Of a stretch of DNA of 64,000 bases, positions 1 through 11,000 are shown piece after piece. Origin of the DNA: Lentimicrobium saccharophilum (lineage in GTDB: Bacteria; Bacteroidota; Bacteroidia; Bacteroidales; Lentimicrobiaceae). The notes under the pieces were generated by a model. That model worked only from the letters and a program-made list of their open reading frames with translations. It was not told the DNA's origin and did no database searches. The stretch is from positions 1,924,345 through 1,988,344 of the forward strand of contig NZ_DF968182.1 of assembly GCF_001192835.1 (NCBI RefSeq), in the 5' to 3' direction. Made by a program: the position numbers and the translations under genes. Numbering within the stretch: position 1 is the first letter of the stretch; the number at the start of each line of letters is the position of its first letter.

Positions 1-992
1 ATATCGGCATAATACCTGGCACGGTCTTCAAACACGAGCTTTTTAGCTTCCGTAAAAAGATGAATATGCCTGGCCGATCCGAAAGGAATCTGCGAAAAAT
101 CGTATCCTTCGAGGATATTCAACATCTGAAGTGCCGCGATGCCCTGACCGGAAGGGGGAAGCTCCCACACATCGTATCCCCGGTAATTCACCGAAACAGG
201 GTCCACCCACCCGGAACGGTGTGACGCCAGGTCTTCGCGCGAAAGAAATCCGCCCTGACTCTTTATAAAATCAGCGATCACCCCGGCAATTTCCCCTTTG
301 TAGAAGGCATCCCGTCCTCCCTCTATCAGTTTGCGGTAGGTTGCGGCCAGGGCCGGATTCCTGAATATATCCCCCTTTCCGGGAACGGTTTTTCCGTCAA
401 GTGTATAGGTTTGCATTACATTCGGGAAGCGGCTTCCCAGCGAGGGGACCGAACGGCCCAGATACCAGGACACGAGTTCCGTCACCGGAAATCCTTTTTC
501 CGCATACTCAACCGAGGGCATCAGAATATCCTGCACCGGCAGCTTTCCGAAGCGCGCATGCAGCTCGAACCAGCCGTCGACACACCCGGGAACGCTTACC
601 GGCAGCGGCCCGTGCGACGGGATTCTGCCGATATTCAGGCTTTTGAGATGCTCAAGGGTAAGTCCCTGCGGGGAACGGCCGGAAGCATTCAGGCCGTAGA
701 GCCTGCCACTTTTGGCATCCCACACGATGGCAAACAGGTCACCACCAATCCCGCAGCCGGTGGGCTCCATCAGCCCCAGTGCCGCATTGGCGGCAATGGC
801 CGCATCCACCGCCGTTCCGCCCTTTTTCAGGATATCAATCCCGATCTGGGTTGCTAACGGATGACTGGTGGCCACCATCCCCTGCTGTCCAATGACTTCG
901 GAACGGGTCGCGAAGGTTTTGCCGGTTATCCGGTCCTGCGCGGAAACACAGGTTGCAAGTATTGTTGTTAACAGCAAAAAAAATATCTTCAT
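1..992 (-). CDS. ggt: gamma-glutamyltransferase, N-terminal part (cut by window edge)
   Basis: The minus-strand reading frame starts at the ATG at 992 and runs off the left edge after 330 codons, so only the large-subunit part is present. It begins with a signal peptide (MKIFFLLLTTILATCVSAQ), so the enzyme is exported. The segments GMVATSHPLATQIGIDILKKG, GGTAVDAAIAANAALGLMEP and GCGIGGDLFAIVWD are the classic start of the GGT family, which cleaves gamma-glutamyl amides such as glutathione. Later stretches (PVSVPGCVDGWFELHARFG, DLASHRSGW) also fit. The catalytic threonine at the autoprocessing site lies beyond the edge and cannot be checked. The next gene upstream in its sense is on the same strand, 47 bp away. 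Confidence 0.9.
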   Translation of the reverse strand, partial: MKIFFLLLTTILATCVSAQDRITGKTFATRSEVIGQQGMVATSHPLATQIGIDILKKGGTAVDAAIAANAALGLMEPTGCGIGGDLFAIVWDAKSGRLYGLNASGRSPQGLTLEHLKSLNIGRIPSHGPLPVSVPGCVDGWFELHARFGKLPVQDILMPSVEYAEKGFPVTELVSWYLGRSVPSLGSRFPNVMQTYTLDGKTVPGKGDIFRNPALAATYRKLIEGGRDAFYKGEIAGVIADFIKSQGGFLSREDLASHRSGWVDPVSVNYRGYDVWELPPSGQGIAALQMLNILEGYDFSQIPFGSARHIHLFTEAKKLVFEDRARYYAD

Positions 993-1039
993 TGGTTCTG
1001 TTTTTTAAGTTTTATACTTCACTACCTCTGATACCGGCT

Positions 1040-2905
1040 TTATTTCTTCTTATTACGGGCCGTTTTCTTACGACCGGCTTTGAGTGCCTGCATGGCCTGC
1101 TCCAATTTCGTCATCAGTGTCCGAAGCTCCGTTTCATAATCCGGTTCCGGCAGCACGATTCCAAAACGCGCTTTCAGCCTGTCCGAAAGATCGATACATG
1201 CCTGAACGGCTTTCAGTTGTTCCTTTATGCCGGACGTCAGTTTCCGGATTTCCTTCCGGAGTTCTGCGCCGGCTTCAGGATCAGCGGCCGGATGATCCGG
1301 CCTGGATTGCCGGTTTTCAGCATTCAGAAGTACCGGAACTTTTGCGATCAGTTGTTTTCCTTTCCTCAGCTGGCGGCCGGCTGCATAAGCACCCAGTACC
1401 AGCGCCCTGCTCCGGCCCTTGCCGTTAAGTTGTTCCACCGCCGACAGCAGCATCAGCACGGCTTTGTTGTAATCGCGGTTGAGATAAGCGGCCAGGGCGC
1501 GTTTCAGATAATTGGTTGCCTTCCCCGATTCCAGCTCACTGACCAGAAGGGTTTCGGGGGTTTCCTGTCTGGCAAACTCCAGCACCACGGGATCGGTTTT
1601 TATGGAACGCGCATTCAGCGGGGTTTTCAGAAGCAATCCGTTAAACGCTGTACACCGGCTGAGGGCAACGTACACCTGCCCCGGGGCAAAAGCTTCCTCC
1701 AGGTCGGCAATGATTTTCTCAAAAGTAAGCCCCTGGCTCTTGTGCACGGTAATGGCCCAGGCCAGCTTCAGCGGATACTGCACAAATGTACCGATGGTCT
1801 CCTCCACCACCTTGCTTTCCTTGCTGTCCCATGAGTAACGGATATTCCCCCACTCCTCCCGTTCCACGGCAATGATATCGCCTTCTGGCAACTCCACGAA
1901 TAGTCCCTCTTCCGATATCTCGATCACATGGCCTATCTTGCCGTTGTAGAAGCGTTTGTTCCTGTCGTTGCGCAGAAACATCACCTGGGCTCCCTCTTTC
2001 AGCTTAAGAATGGCGTCGGCCGGGAAACTGTTTTCGGGAAATGTACCTTCCACCACAGCTTCAAACCGCATCAGCGGTTCATCAATCTCACGCAGCCGCT
2101 TCTCGTTGGTCTCCTCCACCATGCGGTTGTGGGTCGCCAGAATGATATAATCCTCTTCCTCTTCGGGCGAAAAGCCGTGGAGGTAACGGCTGTTGAGCAG
2201 TGTCAGGTCTTCCGGCCCGAGACTGTTCACCCTGATTCGGTTGAGCAGGTCAATGAAATCCTGATCTGTCTGGCGGTAAATCTTCTTCAGTTCAATGTAA
2301 ACCGGTTTCATATCCTGTATGACCCTTGCACTGAAAAAGAAGGGGCTGGTGTAGAATTGTCCGAGAATACTCCAGTCGTCCTGATTCACGATGGGCGGTA
2401 ACTGAAAGCTGTCGCCGATCAGCACCACCTGCACCCCGCCGAAAGGGGTAAACTCCCTTTTCCGGAATACCCTGAGCAGGCGGTCGACCACATCAAGCAG
2501 ATCGCAGCGCACCATGGAGATTTCATCGATAACCAGCAACTCAAGCCCTCGGATGATATCCAGCTTATCGCGGTGGTAACGGAAATGGTCGTTGATAATG
2601 CTTTTATCGGGATCTTCAGGCGGAATCCGTGTCCTCAGCCGCTTGTCGCCCGGCACATAAACACTTGGTTTGATATTGAAAAAGGAATGAATCGTTTGCC
2701 CGCCCGCATTCACGGCCGCCACGCCGGTAGGCGCCAGCACCACCATATTTTTGTTGCAAACGGTTTTCAGGTATTTCAGAAAGGTAGTTTTGCCTGTTCC
2801 CGCTTTCCCGGTAAGGTAGAGCATACGGTTGGTATGCATCACGAAATCAACGGCATAACGGAATTCAGGATTGTCGGCGTCGAGGCTGAAACTGTTGAGC
2901 AACAT
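1040..2905 (-). CDS. Pif1/RecD-like superfamily 1B DNA helicase
   Basis: A 621-residue ATP-dependent helicase. The Walker A motif GKAGTGKTT is at residues 33-41, Walker B/DEID-type LLVIDEISMV near 122-131, a GDSFQLPP motif (motif III, GD..QLPP) follows, and the C-terminal motifs VHKSQGLTFEK (V) and YVALSRC (VI) are intact. This arrangement is the Pif1/RecD branch, whose members unwind DNA 5' to 3'. After the helicase core (about residue 440) there is a helical extension ending in a lysine/arginine-rich tail (GRKKTARNKKK) that may bind nucleic acid. No signal peptide, so cytoplasmic. It is transcribed alone or with the downstream ggt gene. Its exact cellular role (replication, R-loop or G-quadruplex handling) is not shown by the sequence. 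Confidence 0.88.
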   Translation of the reverse strand: MLLNSFSLDADNPEFRYAVDFVMHTNRMLYLTGKAGTGKTTFLKYLKTVCNKNMVVLAPTGVAAVNAGGQTIHSFFNIKPSVYVPGDKRLRTRIPPEDPDKSIINDHFRYHRDKLDIIRGLELLVIDEISMVRCDLLDVVDRLLRVFRKREFTPFGGVQVVLIGDSFQLPPIVNQDDWSILGQFYTSPFFFSARVIQDMKPVYIELKKIYRQTDQDFIDLLNRIRVNSLGPEDLTLLNSRYLHGFSPEEEEDYIILATHNRMVEETNEKRLREIDEPLMRFEAVVEGTFPENSFPADAILKLKEGAQVMFLRNDRNKRFYNGKIGHVIEISEEGLFVELPEGDIIAVEREEWGNIRYSWDSKESKVVEETIGTFVQYPLKLAWAITVHKSQGLTFEKIIADLEEAFAPGQVYVALSRCTAFNGLLLKTPLNARSIKTDPVVLEFARQETPETLLVSELESGKATNYLKRALAAYLNRDYNKAVLMLLSAVEQLNGKGRSRALVLGAYAAGRQLRKGKQLIAKVPVLLNAENRQSRPDHPAADPEAGAELRKEIRKLTSGIKEQLKAVQACIDLSDRLKARFGIVLPEPDYETELRTLMTKLEQAMQALKAGRKKTARNKKK

Positions 2906-2978
2906 GGGATATCGGATAATCAGATTGCAGAATTGCGTCTCGCTAAATTAGCAAAATGACCGGGATTATGCCTGCCTG

Positions 2979-3015
2979 AAAAAAGAAAAACCTGCCGGTT
3001 TTAAGCAGCAGGTTT
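2979..3015 (-). terminator. Rho-independent terminator of rhlE
   Basis: On the minus strand an 8-bp stem (AAACCTGC at 3015-3008, GCAGGTTT at 2995-2988) with a 12-nt loop is followed by a T-rich tail. It sits about 20 bp after the rhlE stop and before the Pif1-like gene, so it separates the two minus-strand genes. Confidence 0.7.
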
Positions 3016-3036
3016 ATTTAAGCGGTTTATCAGTTA

Positions 3037-4281
3037 CTACCAGCGCTTACGCTGAAAGGGGCGATGATTCGCGCCGGAAGGCCGTGGCATGCGGTTGCGG
3101 TGGTGAACAGCTTCAGCCTGCACATCCATTCCCACCTGAGCGGCAGGTACACTGGCCACAAAGCCATTCATGCGTTTCACCTCGATCGAGCGGGGCAACA
3201 GCTTATTGATATCCTTGAGACTTCCGCGCTCTTCCGAAGCACAGAACGAAATTGCCGTGCCGGCCTCTCCGGCCCTGCCGGTGCGCCCGATGCGGTGCAC
3301 ATAGGTTTCGGGAACTTCCGGAAGCTCAAAATTGATTACATGCGAAAGCTTGTCAACATCGATGCCGCGCGAGGCAATATCGGTGGCAACCAACACCTTG
3401 ACGGAACGGTTCTTAAATCCCTGCAGCGCCTTTTGCCTGGCCTGCTGTGATTTATTGCCGTGAATGGCAGCGGCGGAAATACCCAGCTTGTTCAGTTCAC
3501 GGGTTACCTTATCGGCGCCGTGTTTGGTCCTGGTAAAAATCAGCGCCGTTTCAATCTCTTCAGAGGCAAAAACCTGTTGCAGCATGGCGCGCTTATCGGC
3601 CTTTTCAACATAATATACTGACTGGCTGACCATTTCAGCCGGTGCTGAAACCGGAGCCACATTCACTTTTACCGGTTTGTTGAGCAGGCTGTCGGCAAGC
3701 GCCCTGATTTCGTTGGGAATGGTAGCGGTAAAAAATCCGGTTTGCCTCTCAGCCGGAAGTCTGGCTATGATGCGTTTGATATCGGGAGCAAAACCCATGT
3801 CAAGCATACGGTCTGCTTCGTCAAGGATAAAAATTTCTATGGAATTCAGGCTGACGAAGCCCTGGTTCATCAGGTCGAGCAAACGGCCGGGGGTCGCGAT
3901 CAGGATATCGATGCCTTTTCGCAGTATTGTCGTTTGAGGATTCTGTGAAACACCACCGTAAATAACGGTGTGGCGGAGTTTCAGTCCTTTGCTGTAGTCG
4001 CTGAAGCTTTCGCTGATCTGTATGGCCAGTTCGCGCGTGGGGGCGAGCACCAGTGCACGGATCCCGGAATTGTGCCCTTTACCGTTACTGTAAAGCCTTT
4101 GCAGAATGGGAATCGCAAATGCGGCAGTCTTTCCGGTTCCTGTCTGGGCTGTGCCGAAAACATCGGAACCATTTAAAAGATGGGGAATTGCTTTTTCCTG
4201 TATGGGGGTGGGTACTACATAACCCTTTTGTTTCAATGCCTGGGTAATGGGCGCAATGATGTTCAGATTTTCAAATGTCAT
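3037..4281 (-). CDS. rhlE: DEAD-box ATP-dependent RNA helicase, RhlE type
   Basis: A 414-residue DEAD-box helicase with all motifs: Q motif (GYVVPTPIQEKAIP), motif I AQTGTGKT, Ia PTRELAIQ, II DEADRMLDMGF, III as TAT instead of the usual SAT, then RGIDVDKLSHVINFELP, and VI HRIGRTGRAG. The RxLDMGF context and short basic C-terminal tail (NHRPFQRKRW) fit the RhlE branch, used in RNA remodelling and ribosome assembly, often at low temperature. Bacteroidota genomes usually carry several paralogues, so the symbol denotes family, not orthology. The start has no in-frame upstream alternative. A terminator follows the gene. Confidence 0.92.
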   Translation of the reverse strand: MTFENLNIIAPITQALKQKGYVVPTPIQEKAIPHLLNGSDVFGTAQTGTGKTAAFAIPILQRLYSNGKGHNSGIRALVLAPTRELAIQISESFSDYSKGLKLRHTVIYGGVSQNPQTTILRKGIDILIATPGRLLDLMNQGFVSLNSIEIFILDEADRMLDMGFAPDIKRIIARLPAERQTGFFTATIPNEIRALADSLLNKPVKVNVAPVSAPAEMVSQSVYYVEKADKRAMLQQVFASEEIETALIFTRTKHGADKVTRELNKLGISAAAIHGNKSQQARQKALQGFKNRSVKVLVATDIASRGIDVDKLSHVINFELPEVPETYVHRIGRTGRAGEAGTAISFCASEERGSLKDINKLLPRSIEVKRMNGFVASVPAAQVGMDVQAEAVHHRNRMPRPSGANHRPFQRKRW

Positions 4282-4474
4282 GAAATATTAAATAAAGTGA
4301 TCGCAGCCGGCAAACAACCGTGACTTATCGGAGAGTCCTGAGTTAAGTTCTGAAAGAATCGTGCATTAACGAAGGTTCGATGGGCAGGAAAGGATATAAA
4401 CCTATAAATGAGAAACAGCTACTTTAAATGAGCTGCAAAGATACGCATTTAATAAACACCTTCGACAAAACGCA

Positions 4475-6565
4475 TCAGTTGATAATAAGGGATGCCCATT
4501 GTGTCCCTGAATCTGATTTAAGTATCAGGAAATACCGCCCCTGTGCCGGTTTCCCCAGATCAAAAAACATTTCATTCTGAAGTACTGCTTCTCCCGACTT
4601 CACCAGCCTGCCGGCCTGATCGGCCAACAGCCAGCGGGTTTTGCCTCCTGCCAGTGACAGTCCGCTAATCCTTACCTGACCGCCGGAGGGATTAGGGAAG
4701 ACTGTAAAAGTTCCTGCCTGGATAATTTCAACATTGGTCACCAGACCTTCCTGCAATAAGAGCACTTCCGCAGATGGACCGCCATTCAACGTAGAAACGG
4801 TGATTACGGCAATCCGGTCATCTTCCGAAGGATTCGCTTCATACACGGCACTGATCTGTCCTTCACCCTCGCCTGAAGCCTCCGCATTGCACCAGGTCGC
4901 ATTGCAGACTGCATTCCATGAAGTATTTGAAAAAACGGAAAAAACGACCGATCCGGCATCCGGGGAAACCTGCTGCATCTCAGGCATTACGGCAAGGGTT
5001 GCCGCTGCAGCTTCCTGAACCAGCAACACCTGCTGATCCGGCGCTCCGGCGGCAGAAATTGTGATCGTAGCAGTTCTTGATGTGTTCACAGAATTGGCAT
5101 AATACTCAGCCAAAAGAGCGGCACTGCCGCTTCCTTCAGGAGTAACGGTGCACCATTCCGCGTTGCTGACCGCCGTCCACACAGTATTTGAAGTTACGGA
5201 AAATTCCGCTGCCCCCGCTTCGGACGTCACAAACTGCTCAACCGGAGAAACCGATAAAACGGCGCTTGCTCCGGCCTGAACTACTGTAACAATCTCCGGA
5301 TCAGCGCCCTCCGCGTTGACAGAAATCGTGGCTGTACGGGGCGACGAACCGCCATTGGCTTCGCATTCTGCAACCAGCATCCCGTTGCCACTTCCCGCCG
5401 GCGTTACCGTGCACCACCCTGCATCGCTCTGCGCATTCCAGCTGGTATTCGACACAACGTTAAATTCAGCGGTCCCGCTTCCGGATTCCACCTGTTGAGA
5501 CTGGGGGGTAACGTTCAGCACAACCGCTGCACCCTGCTGTGTCAAAGTCACTGTCTGGTCAGCGATCCCAGGCGAAGAAACGGTAATCAGCGCCGACCGC
5601 TGCGAAACTTCCGTATTTTCAGCATACTGGGCGTTAAGTATCCCGCTTCCCGATCCGGAAGGCGTTACTGTGCACCACCCGGCATTGCTCTGGGCCGTCC
5701 AGCCAAGCGTGGTGGTAACTGTAAATTCCGCGGTACCGGCCTGGGATGTTACCTGCTGGCTGGCCGGCATTACCGACAAAACAGCCGCACCCTGCTCATA
5801 GGCGATGGCCGCACCAAATATCTCGCTGACAAACTGAGGAGCAACCAGCGCGGTGGCCGCGGCATTCGGGTGACTGTCGGTGTTGCTCACCGCGTATTGG
5901 GGCATCTGGTAACCATTGGCATCCGTCAGCTTGGCGAAATAATTAAAAACGTAAACATTCGGAGGCATGGCGCCCATCACAGGGTCAAGTCCCTGCGCCA
6001 GGGTATCCTTTGCCCAGGTACAGAATGACTTTGCCAACATCGCGGCATTCGGATTGGTATTTGCCTGATTGAGCGGGGCATTGGTCCATATGGCGAAAAA
6101 GTTTTCCGGATGCTGCGCCATCACCGAAACAATGCTTCGCCAGTGCCATTTATAATTATACACGGATTTTACCGTGCGGTTCAGCGTATCGGAAGGTTGT
6201 CCCCATCCGGTCATGGCCGAAGAGGGAAAACAGGATTTGACCACAACAATCTTATTGTTTGTGAGGATGGGTGTGATGTTGGCAGCTGGATCCTCCCCGT
6301 CGAATATGCGGTGCCAGCGTTCCCATTCGTTTTCCCAGGGATTAAGCGGCCACGACTGCCGCACCATGCTCACAGCCTGACTGCCGGTATAACCATGATT
6401 TGTATTATAAACCTGGATTTCCTGGGGGATGCTGGTGGGCGAACCGTTGGGCCCCCAGATGTTCTGACCGGTGGAGTGGGTCAGAAAGACCCCACTGCGG
6501 AAAAGGGTTTGCGCAAAGCTGAATAATGGAAATAAGATGACTGCAGTTAGTATAATTCGCTTCAT
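4475..6565 (-). CDS. secreted protein with four BACON domains and T9SS sorting domain
   Basis: I choose the start at 6565 (MKRIILTAVILFPLFSFAQ), which gives a signal peptide and has CAGGAG about 9 bp upstream; the frame is open 23 codons further up. The 696-residue product has an N-terminal domain of about 250 residues that I do not recognise (begins SGVFLTHSTGQNIWGPNG; contains SNTDSHPN). Four tandem BACON-type beta-sandwich repeats of about 85 residues follow, each starting L.V.P..Q.V.S..G...F.V and carrying a W..Q/V.N..WC.V.P.GSG core. The C-terminus (VFPNPSGGQVRISGL ... GRYFLILKS) is a type A type IX secretion sorting domain. It is therefore probably exported and cell-surface attached. 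BACON domains are often linked to glycan or mucin binding, but the ligand here is unknown. Confidence 0.85.
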   Translation of the reverse strand: MKRIILTAVILFPLFSFAQTLFRSGVFLTHSTGQNIWGPNGSPTSIPQEIQVYNTNHGYTGSQAVSMVRQSWPLNPWENEWERWHRIFDGEDPAANITPILTNNKIVVVKSCFPSSAMTGWGQPSDTLNRTVKSVYNYKWHWRSIVSVMAQHPENFFAIWTNAPLNQANTNPNAAMLAKSFCTWAKDTLAQGLDPVMGAMPPNVYVFNYFAKLTDANGYQMPQYAVSNTDSHPNAAATALVAPQFVSEIFGAAIAYEQGAAVLSVMPASQQVTSQAGTAEFTVTTTLGWTAQSNAGWCTVTPSGSGSGILNAQYAENTEVSQRSALITVSSPGIADQTVTLTQQGAAVVLNVTPQSQQVESGSGTAEFNVVSNTSWNAQSDAGWCTVTPAGSGNGMLVAECEANGGSSPRTATISVNAEGADPEIVTVVQAGASAVLSVSPVEQFVTSEAGAAEFSVTSNTVWTAVSNAEWCTVTPEGSGSAALLAEYYANSVNTSRTATITISAAGAPDQQVLLVQEAAAATLAVMPEMQQVSPDAGSVVFSVFSNTSWNAVCNATWCNAEASGEGEGQISAVYEANPSEDDRIAVITVSTLNGGPSAEVLLLQEGLVTNVEIIQAGTFTVFPNPSGGQVRISGLSLAGGKTRWLLADQAGRLVKSGEAVLQNEMFFDLGKPAQGRYFLILKSDSGTQWASLIIN

Positions 6566-6919
6566 ATATAAAATCTCCTGATTTAAAACGAGAGAATTTG
6601 CAAGCCAGGGTTGTTCTTGAAAAGGTTCAGGCATCCCCTGCCCTATGAGTGAACGGCATGCGGATAAAATTGTTCAGCCCCGACATGAAAATCATCCCCT
6701 GATTCATTCCGAAGTACCAAATATACAACAAATTACAATAATAATCCAGAAAATACATACGCCTGTTTTGCATCCGGAATTCAACTTATGAAACGCCGCG
6801 AAATTAATTACCCTGAGCCACGGTTACCGGAGAATCATGCCTGCCGGGCCTATTTGCATTTCAACCGCCGATTTCAGCATCTCAGGAATTTTATTTAAAA
6901 CCCGGCTCCGGAGCAGCCG

Positions 6920-6927
6920 TAATTTTG
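6920..6927 (+). promoter_or_regulatory. candidate Bacteroidota -7 promoter element (TAATTTTG)
   Basis: TAATTTTG matches the Bacteroidota TAnnTTTG consensus and lies 30 bp before the chosen ATG of the efflux adaptor. No clear -33 TTTG box was seen, so this rests on one motif. The rest of the intergenic region 6566-6919 holds nothing else I recognise. Confidence 0.4.
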
Positions 6928-6956
6928 CATTTTCAATGTTAATCAACCATAAAAAT

Positions 6957-8027
6957 ATGACATCCATCAGAAGCATTGCATCAATCTGCCTGTTCCCCGG
7001 GCTGCTGGCCGGATGCAGCGGCATTTCACAAAAACCGGAAGAAATCGTCAGAAGCGTAAAAGTTGAAACTGTAGTTCCGGCCGATTCCCTGCTTGAGAAA
7101 TCATTTCCGGGAATCATTACCGGAGGCGGTGAAATCAACCTGGCATTCAGGGTGGCCGGGCCGATTGCTCAGATTGCCGTGAAGGAAGGAGATTTTGTGA
7201 GAACCGGTCAGCTGATAGCCCGCATCGACCCGCGCGACTACGAAGTACAGCTGCAGGCGGCTCAGGCGCAGTACGACCAGGTGAAGGCTGAAGCCGGGCG
7301 GGTTACCGAACTGCACAACCGCCAGAGCGTTGCCGGCAATGATTACGATAAGGCGGTTGCAGGAGAACGCATGGTTACCGCCAAATTGAAAAATGCGAAA
7401 GACCAGCTCAACGATACCCGCTTACTGGCACCTTCACAGGGGTATATTCAAAAAATCAATTTCAGTGTGAATGAGCTTATCGACGCGGGGATGCCCCTGG
7501 CTACCCTGCTTGATGCCGGACAGTTCCGGGTGGAAACCGACATCCCGGCATCGCTGTATCTCCGGCGCGATGAAATCGTTTCATACACCGGCATACAACC
7601 AAACCTTCCCGAAAATCAATTTAAGCTTAAGCTGCTCAGCTTCAGTAAAAAAGCCAGCCATAATCAGCTTTATAAACTTCAACTGGCCATGGATTCCGAA
7701 GCCCGCTCAAAACTTGCCGCAGGAATGGATATTGAAGTAAAAATTCTGCAAAAAATCAGCGAAGGATCACAATTATGCGTTTCTCTCAGCGCGTTGTTCA
7801 ACCGCGACGGTAAAACTTATGTTTGGATATACCAACCCGGTACGCAAACCGTGACCAGCCGTGAGGTAACCACAGGTAAGCTGACCGGCGACGGCAGAAT
7901 CCGTATCAGCGGTGGTCTGAAGCCGGAAGAACAGGTGGTAGTAGCCGGAGTCAGCCTGCTCAGCGAAAACCAGAAAGTTGTCCCTGTTGAACCCGTTTCA
8001 GAAACCAACGCCGGAGGAATGTTATGA
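6957..8027 (+). CDS. RND efflux periplasmic adaptor (membrane fusion) lipoprotein
   Basis: The open frame extends to 6837, but the ATG at 6957 gives a clean lipoprotein signal (MTSIRSIASICLFPGLLAGC) and lies just after a TAnnTTTG element. The 356-residue product has the adaptor layout: first half of a lipoyl/barrel-sandwich domain (GEINLAFRVAGPIAQIAVKEGDFVRTGQLIARIDPRDY), an alpha-helical hairpin (QLQAAQAQYDQVKAEAGRVTELHNRQSV), the second lipoyl half (LLAPSQGYIQKINFSVNELIDAGMPL), then beta-barrel and membrane-proximal regions. It would link the pump encoded next to the outer-membrane channel. Its stop overlaps the ATG of the pump gene (ATGA type), so the two are translationally coupled. Confidence 0.9.
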   Translation: MTSIRSIASICLFPGLLAGCSGISQKPEEIVRSVKVETVVPADSLLEKSFPGIITGGGEINLAFRVAGPIAQIAVKEGDFVRTGQLIARIDPRDYEVQLQAAQAQYDQVKAEAGRVTELHNRQSVAGNDYDKAVAGERMVTAKLKNAKDQLNDTRLLAPSQGYIQKINFSVNELIDAGMPLATLLDAGQFRVETDIPASLYLRRDEIVSYTGIQPNLPENQFKLKLLSFSKKASHNQLYKLQLAMDSEARSKLAAGMDIEVKILQKISEGSQLCVSLSALFNRDGKTYVWIYQPGTQTVTSREVTTGKLTGDGRIRISGGLKPEEQVVVAGVSLLSENQKVVPVEPVSETNAGGML

Positions 8028-11000
8028 TGCACATAACCGATTATATATTTCACCGGAAGGCGATATTCTATTTTATCTTCTTTGCCATGCTGGCCGGGGG
8101 TATCCTGGCCTTCCAGCGCATCAGCAAACTGGAAGATCCCGAGCTGGTGGTGATGCAGAGCCAGATTGTGACGGTTTACCCCGGGGCATCGGCCCATGAA
8201 GTGGAGATGCAGGTAACCAATGTGATCGAAGAAAAACTCAATACATTGGCCAATGTGGAAAGCATACGCTCCAAATCCATGGCCAATCTTTCAATAGTTG
8301 CCGTTACCCTTGAACTTACTGTTCCCCAGGATGAGATTGAACAACGCTGGGATTACCTGAGGCGCCGCATGAACGAAGTGCTGCCGGCATTGCCTGAAGG
8401 CGCTCAGCCACCCGTGATTTATGATGATTTCGGCGATGTATACGGCATGTTTTATGCCATGACGGCCGAAGGCTTCACCTACAGTGAAATGAGCCGTATG
8501 GCCCGTTATATCAAGCGCGAAATGCTGGCCGTTGAAGGGGTGGCGCGCGTTGAGATCTATGGTGAACAGGAACCTGTCACCGAAATCGTTTTCACTCCTT
8601 CGGGTATGGGCGAACTCGGCATTTACCCCCTTCAGGTGATGGCCGCCGTTAACGGCCGTACTTCCACCGTTTACCCGGGGCCCCTCCAAACCGGCGATCA
8701 GCGGATCGGTTTAAACGTGGACGGAAAGACAACCCACGCTAAGGATGTGGCCAATACCATGGTCAAAGGCATCAACGGCAACCTCTTCAAACTCTCCGAC
8801 ATCGCTGCTGTAAATGATACTTACAGCGACCCCTTGCGAAACACCCTTTACCTGAACAATCAGAAAGCCATCGGCATTTCCCTGTCGATGGAATCGGGCG
8901 AAAACATCGTCGAAGTAGGGAAAAGGGTGGAAAAACGACTGGCAGAACTGCAGCAAAACATGCCTGTTGGATACAATTTCGAAAAAGTATTCTTTCAGCC
9001 CGATATGGTTAAAAAATCCATCGACGGCTTTATGCTGAACCTTATCGCCTCGGTGGCCATCGTAATCCTGGTGCTGATGATTTCCATGGGACTGAGAAGC
9101 GGATTTATCATAGGAACAGGATTGATTCTTACGGTCCTGGCTACATTTCCCATCCTGCTCGCGGCCGGCGGAACGCTTCAGCGCATCTCGCTCGGGGCAT
9201 TTATCATCGCCATGGGCATGCTGGTGGACAATGCCATTGTTGTGCTCGACGGCATTCTGGTGAACTTTAAAAAGGGAATCCCCCGACCTGCGGCACTTAT
9301 AAATCCTGCAAAGAAAACAGCCTGGCCTTTGCTTGGCGCAACCTTTATCGCGGTGGCAGCCTTCCTGCCGGTGTACCTTTCGCAGGACGCTGCAGGCACC
9401 TATGCACGCGACCTGTTTGTGGTCCTGTGTATCTCATTGCTGATCAGCTGGCTGCTGGCCATGACCCAGGTGCCGCTGTTTGCCGGCCTGATGCTGAAGC
9501 CCTCCGCTGAAAAAGGCGAAGAAGCGCTCTTTACCGGAAAATCGTACCGCACACTTCGCAAGGTGCTATACAAACTGCTTCACTACAAAACCCTAACACT
9601 CACGGTATCGGCCCTGCTCCTGCTGGCCGCTGCCCTGAATTTCGGAAATATCAGGAAAACCTTCTTCCCTGACTTCAACTACAACCAGGCATACATCGAG
9701 TACCGCATGCCTGCAGGGGTGAGCCCCCGTAAGGTGCAGGATGACCTTAATCAGATCACAGCATATCTTAATTCGCTGGATGAGGTTAAAATGGTGGTTT
9801 CAAGTCACGGACAGACACCCACCCGTTACTGCCTGGTGCGTCCGCTGGGCGAAGCCGGCGATAATTACGGTGAACTGATCGTAAACTTTGACGATTATAA
9901 AACCATGATCCGGATGAAGCCATTAATTTCGGAATATCTTCACAGGAATTTTCCGGATGCAAGAACAAGGATCAGGAAGTATAACCTTTCCATAAAGGCT
10001 TCGCATACGGTGGAGGCCGAATTTTCCGGGCCCGATCCCGCTGTGCTCAGGGATCTCAGCCGGCAGGCCATGGATATTTTCAGAGAAAATCCTTATGTTG
10101 ACCCGTACACCCTCGAAGAGGACTGGGAATCTCCGGGCGAAGCGCTTACTGTGCGTTACAATGCTCAGGCAGCCGGCAGGGCGGGCGTCAGCAGGCAGGA
10201 TGTGAGCAATGCGCTGCTGGCAGCCACCGACGGATTGCCCATCGGCAGCTACTTTGAAGATCAGACCCGCGTGAATATCATGCTGAAACTGCGCAACAAC
10301 GATGGTTCGCGCATCGAAAATCCCGGAGAAATCCCCGTTTGGAGCATGTTGCCCGATATTTCAGGAATCAATGAGCAAACGGTCAGGGAACTGATGACGG
10401 GAATTAAGTCGATGGATGACCTGAGCCGGGAGCTGGTAAGCCCGGTCCCGCTGAGCGCGGTCACACACGGCATTGACCTGACTTGGCAGGAGCCTGTTGT
10501 GCACAGGGTGAACGGGCGGAGAGCCATTCAGGTGCAATGCGATCCAAAAGACGGTTACAGTCCCGCCGAAACGCGCAGATTCAGCAAAAAGGCGATAGAA
10601 GCCATCCCGCTGCCCGCGGGCTATCAGATGCAGTGGGTGGGCGAACATGAACTTCAGGGAGACGCGCTCAGAAACATCTTCAGATTTCTGCCCATCTCCA
10701 TTTTGCTGATTATCCTCACACTAATCCTCCTGTTCAACGATTTCAGGAAACCGCTGATCGTGATCCTTTGCATCCCCATGGCTTTCATCGGCATTGTTCC
10801 GGGCATGATTCTGGCGGGGCAGCCATTCACGTTTATGGCCATCATCGGCTCATTCGGGCTGATGGGAATGATCGTTAAAAACGCCATTGTGCTGATCGAC
10901 GAAGCGCAAGGGCTGATTGCAGCAGGTATTGAAAAGCACCTGGCACTGATTAATGCTACCATCTCGCGCGCGCGACCGGTGATCCTTGCTTCACTCACCA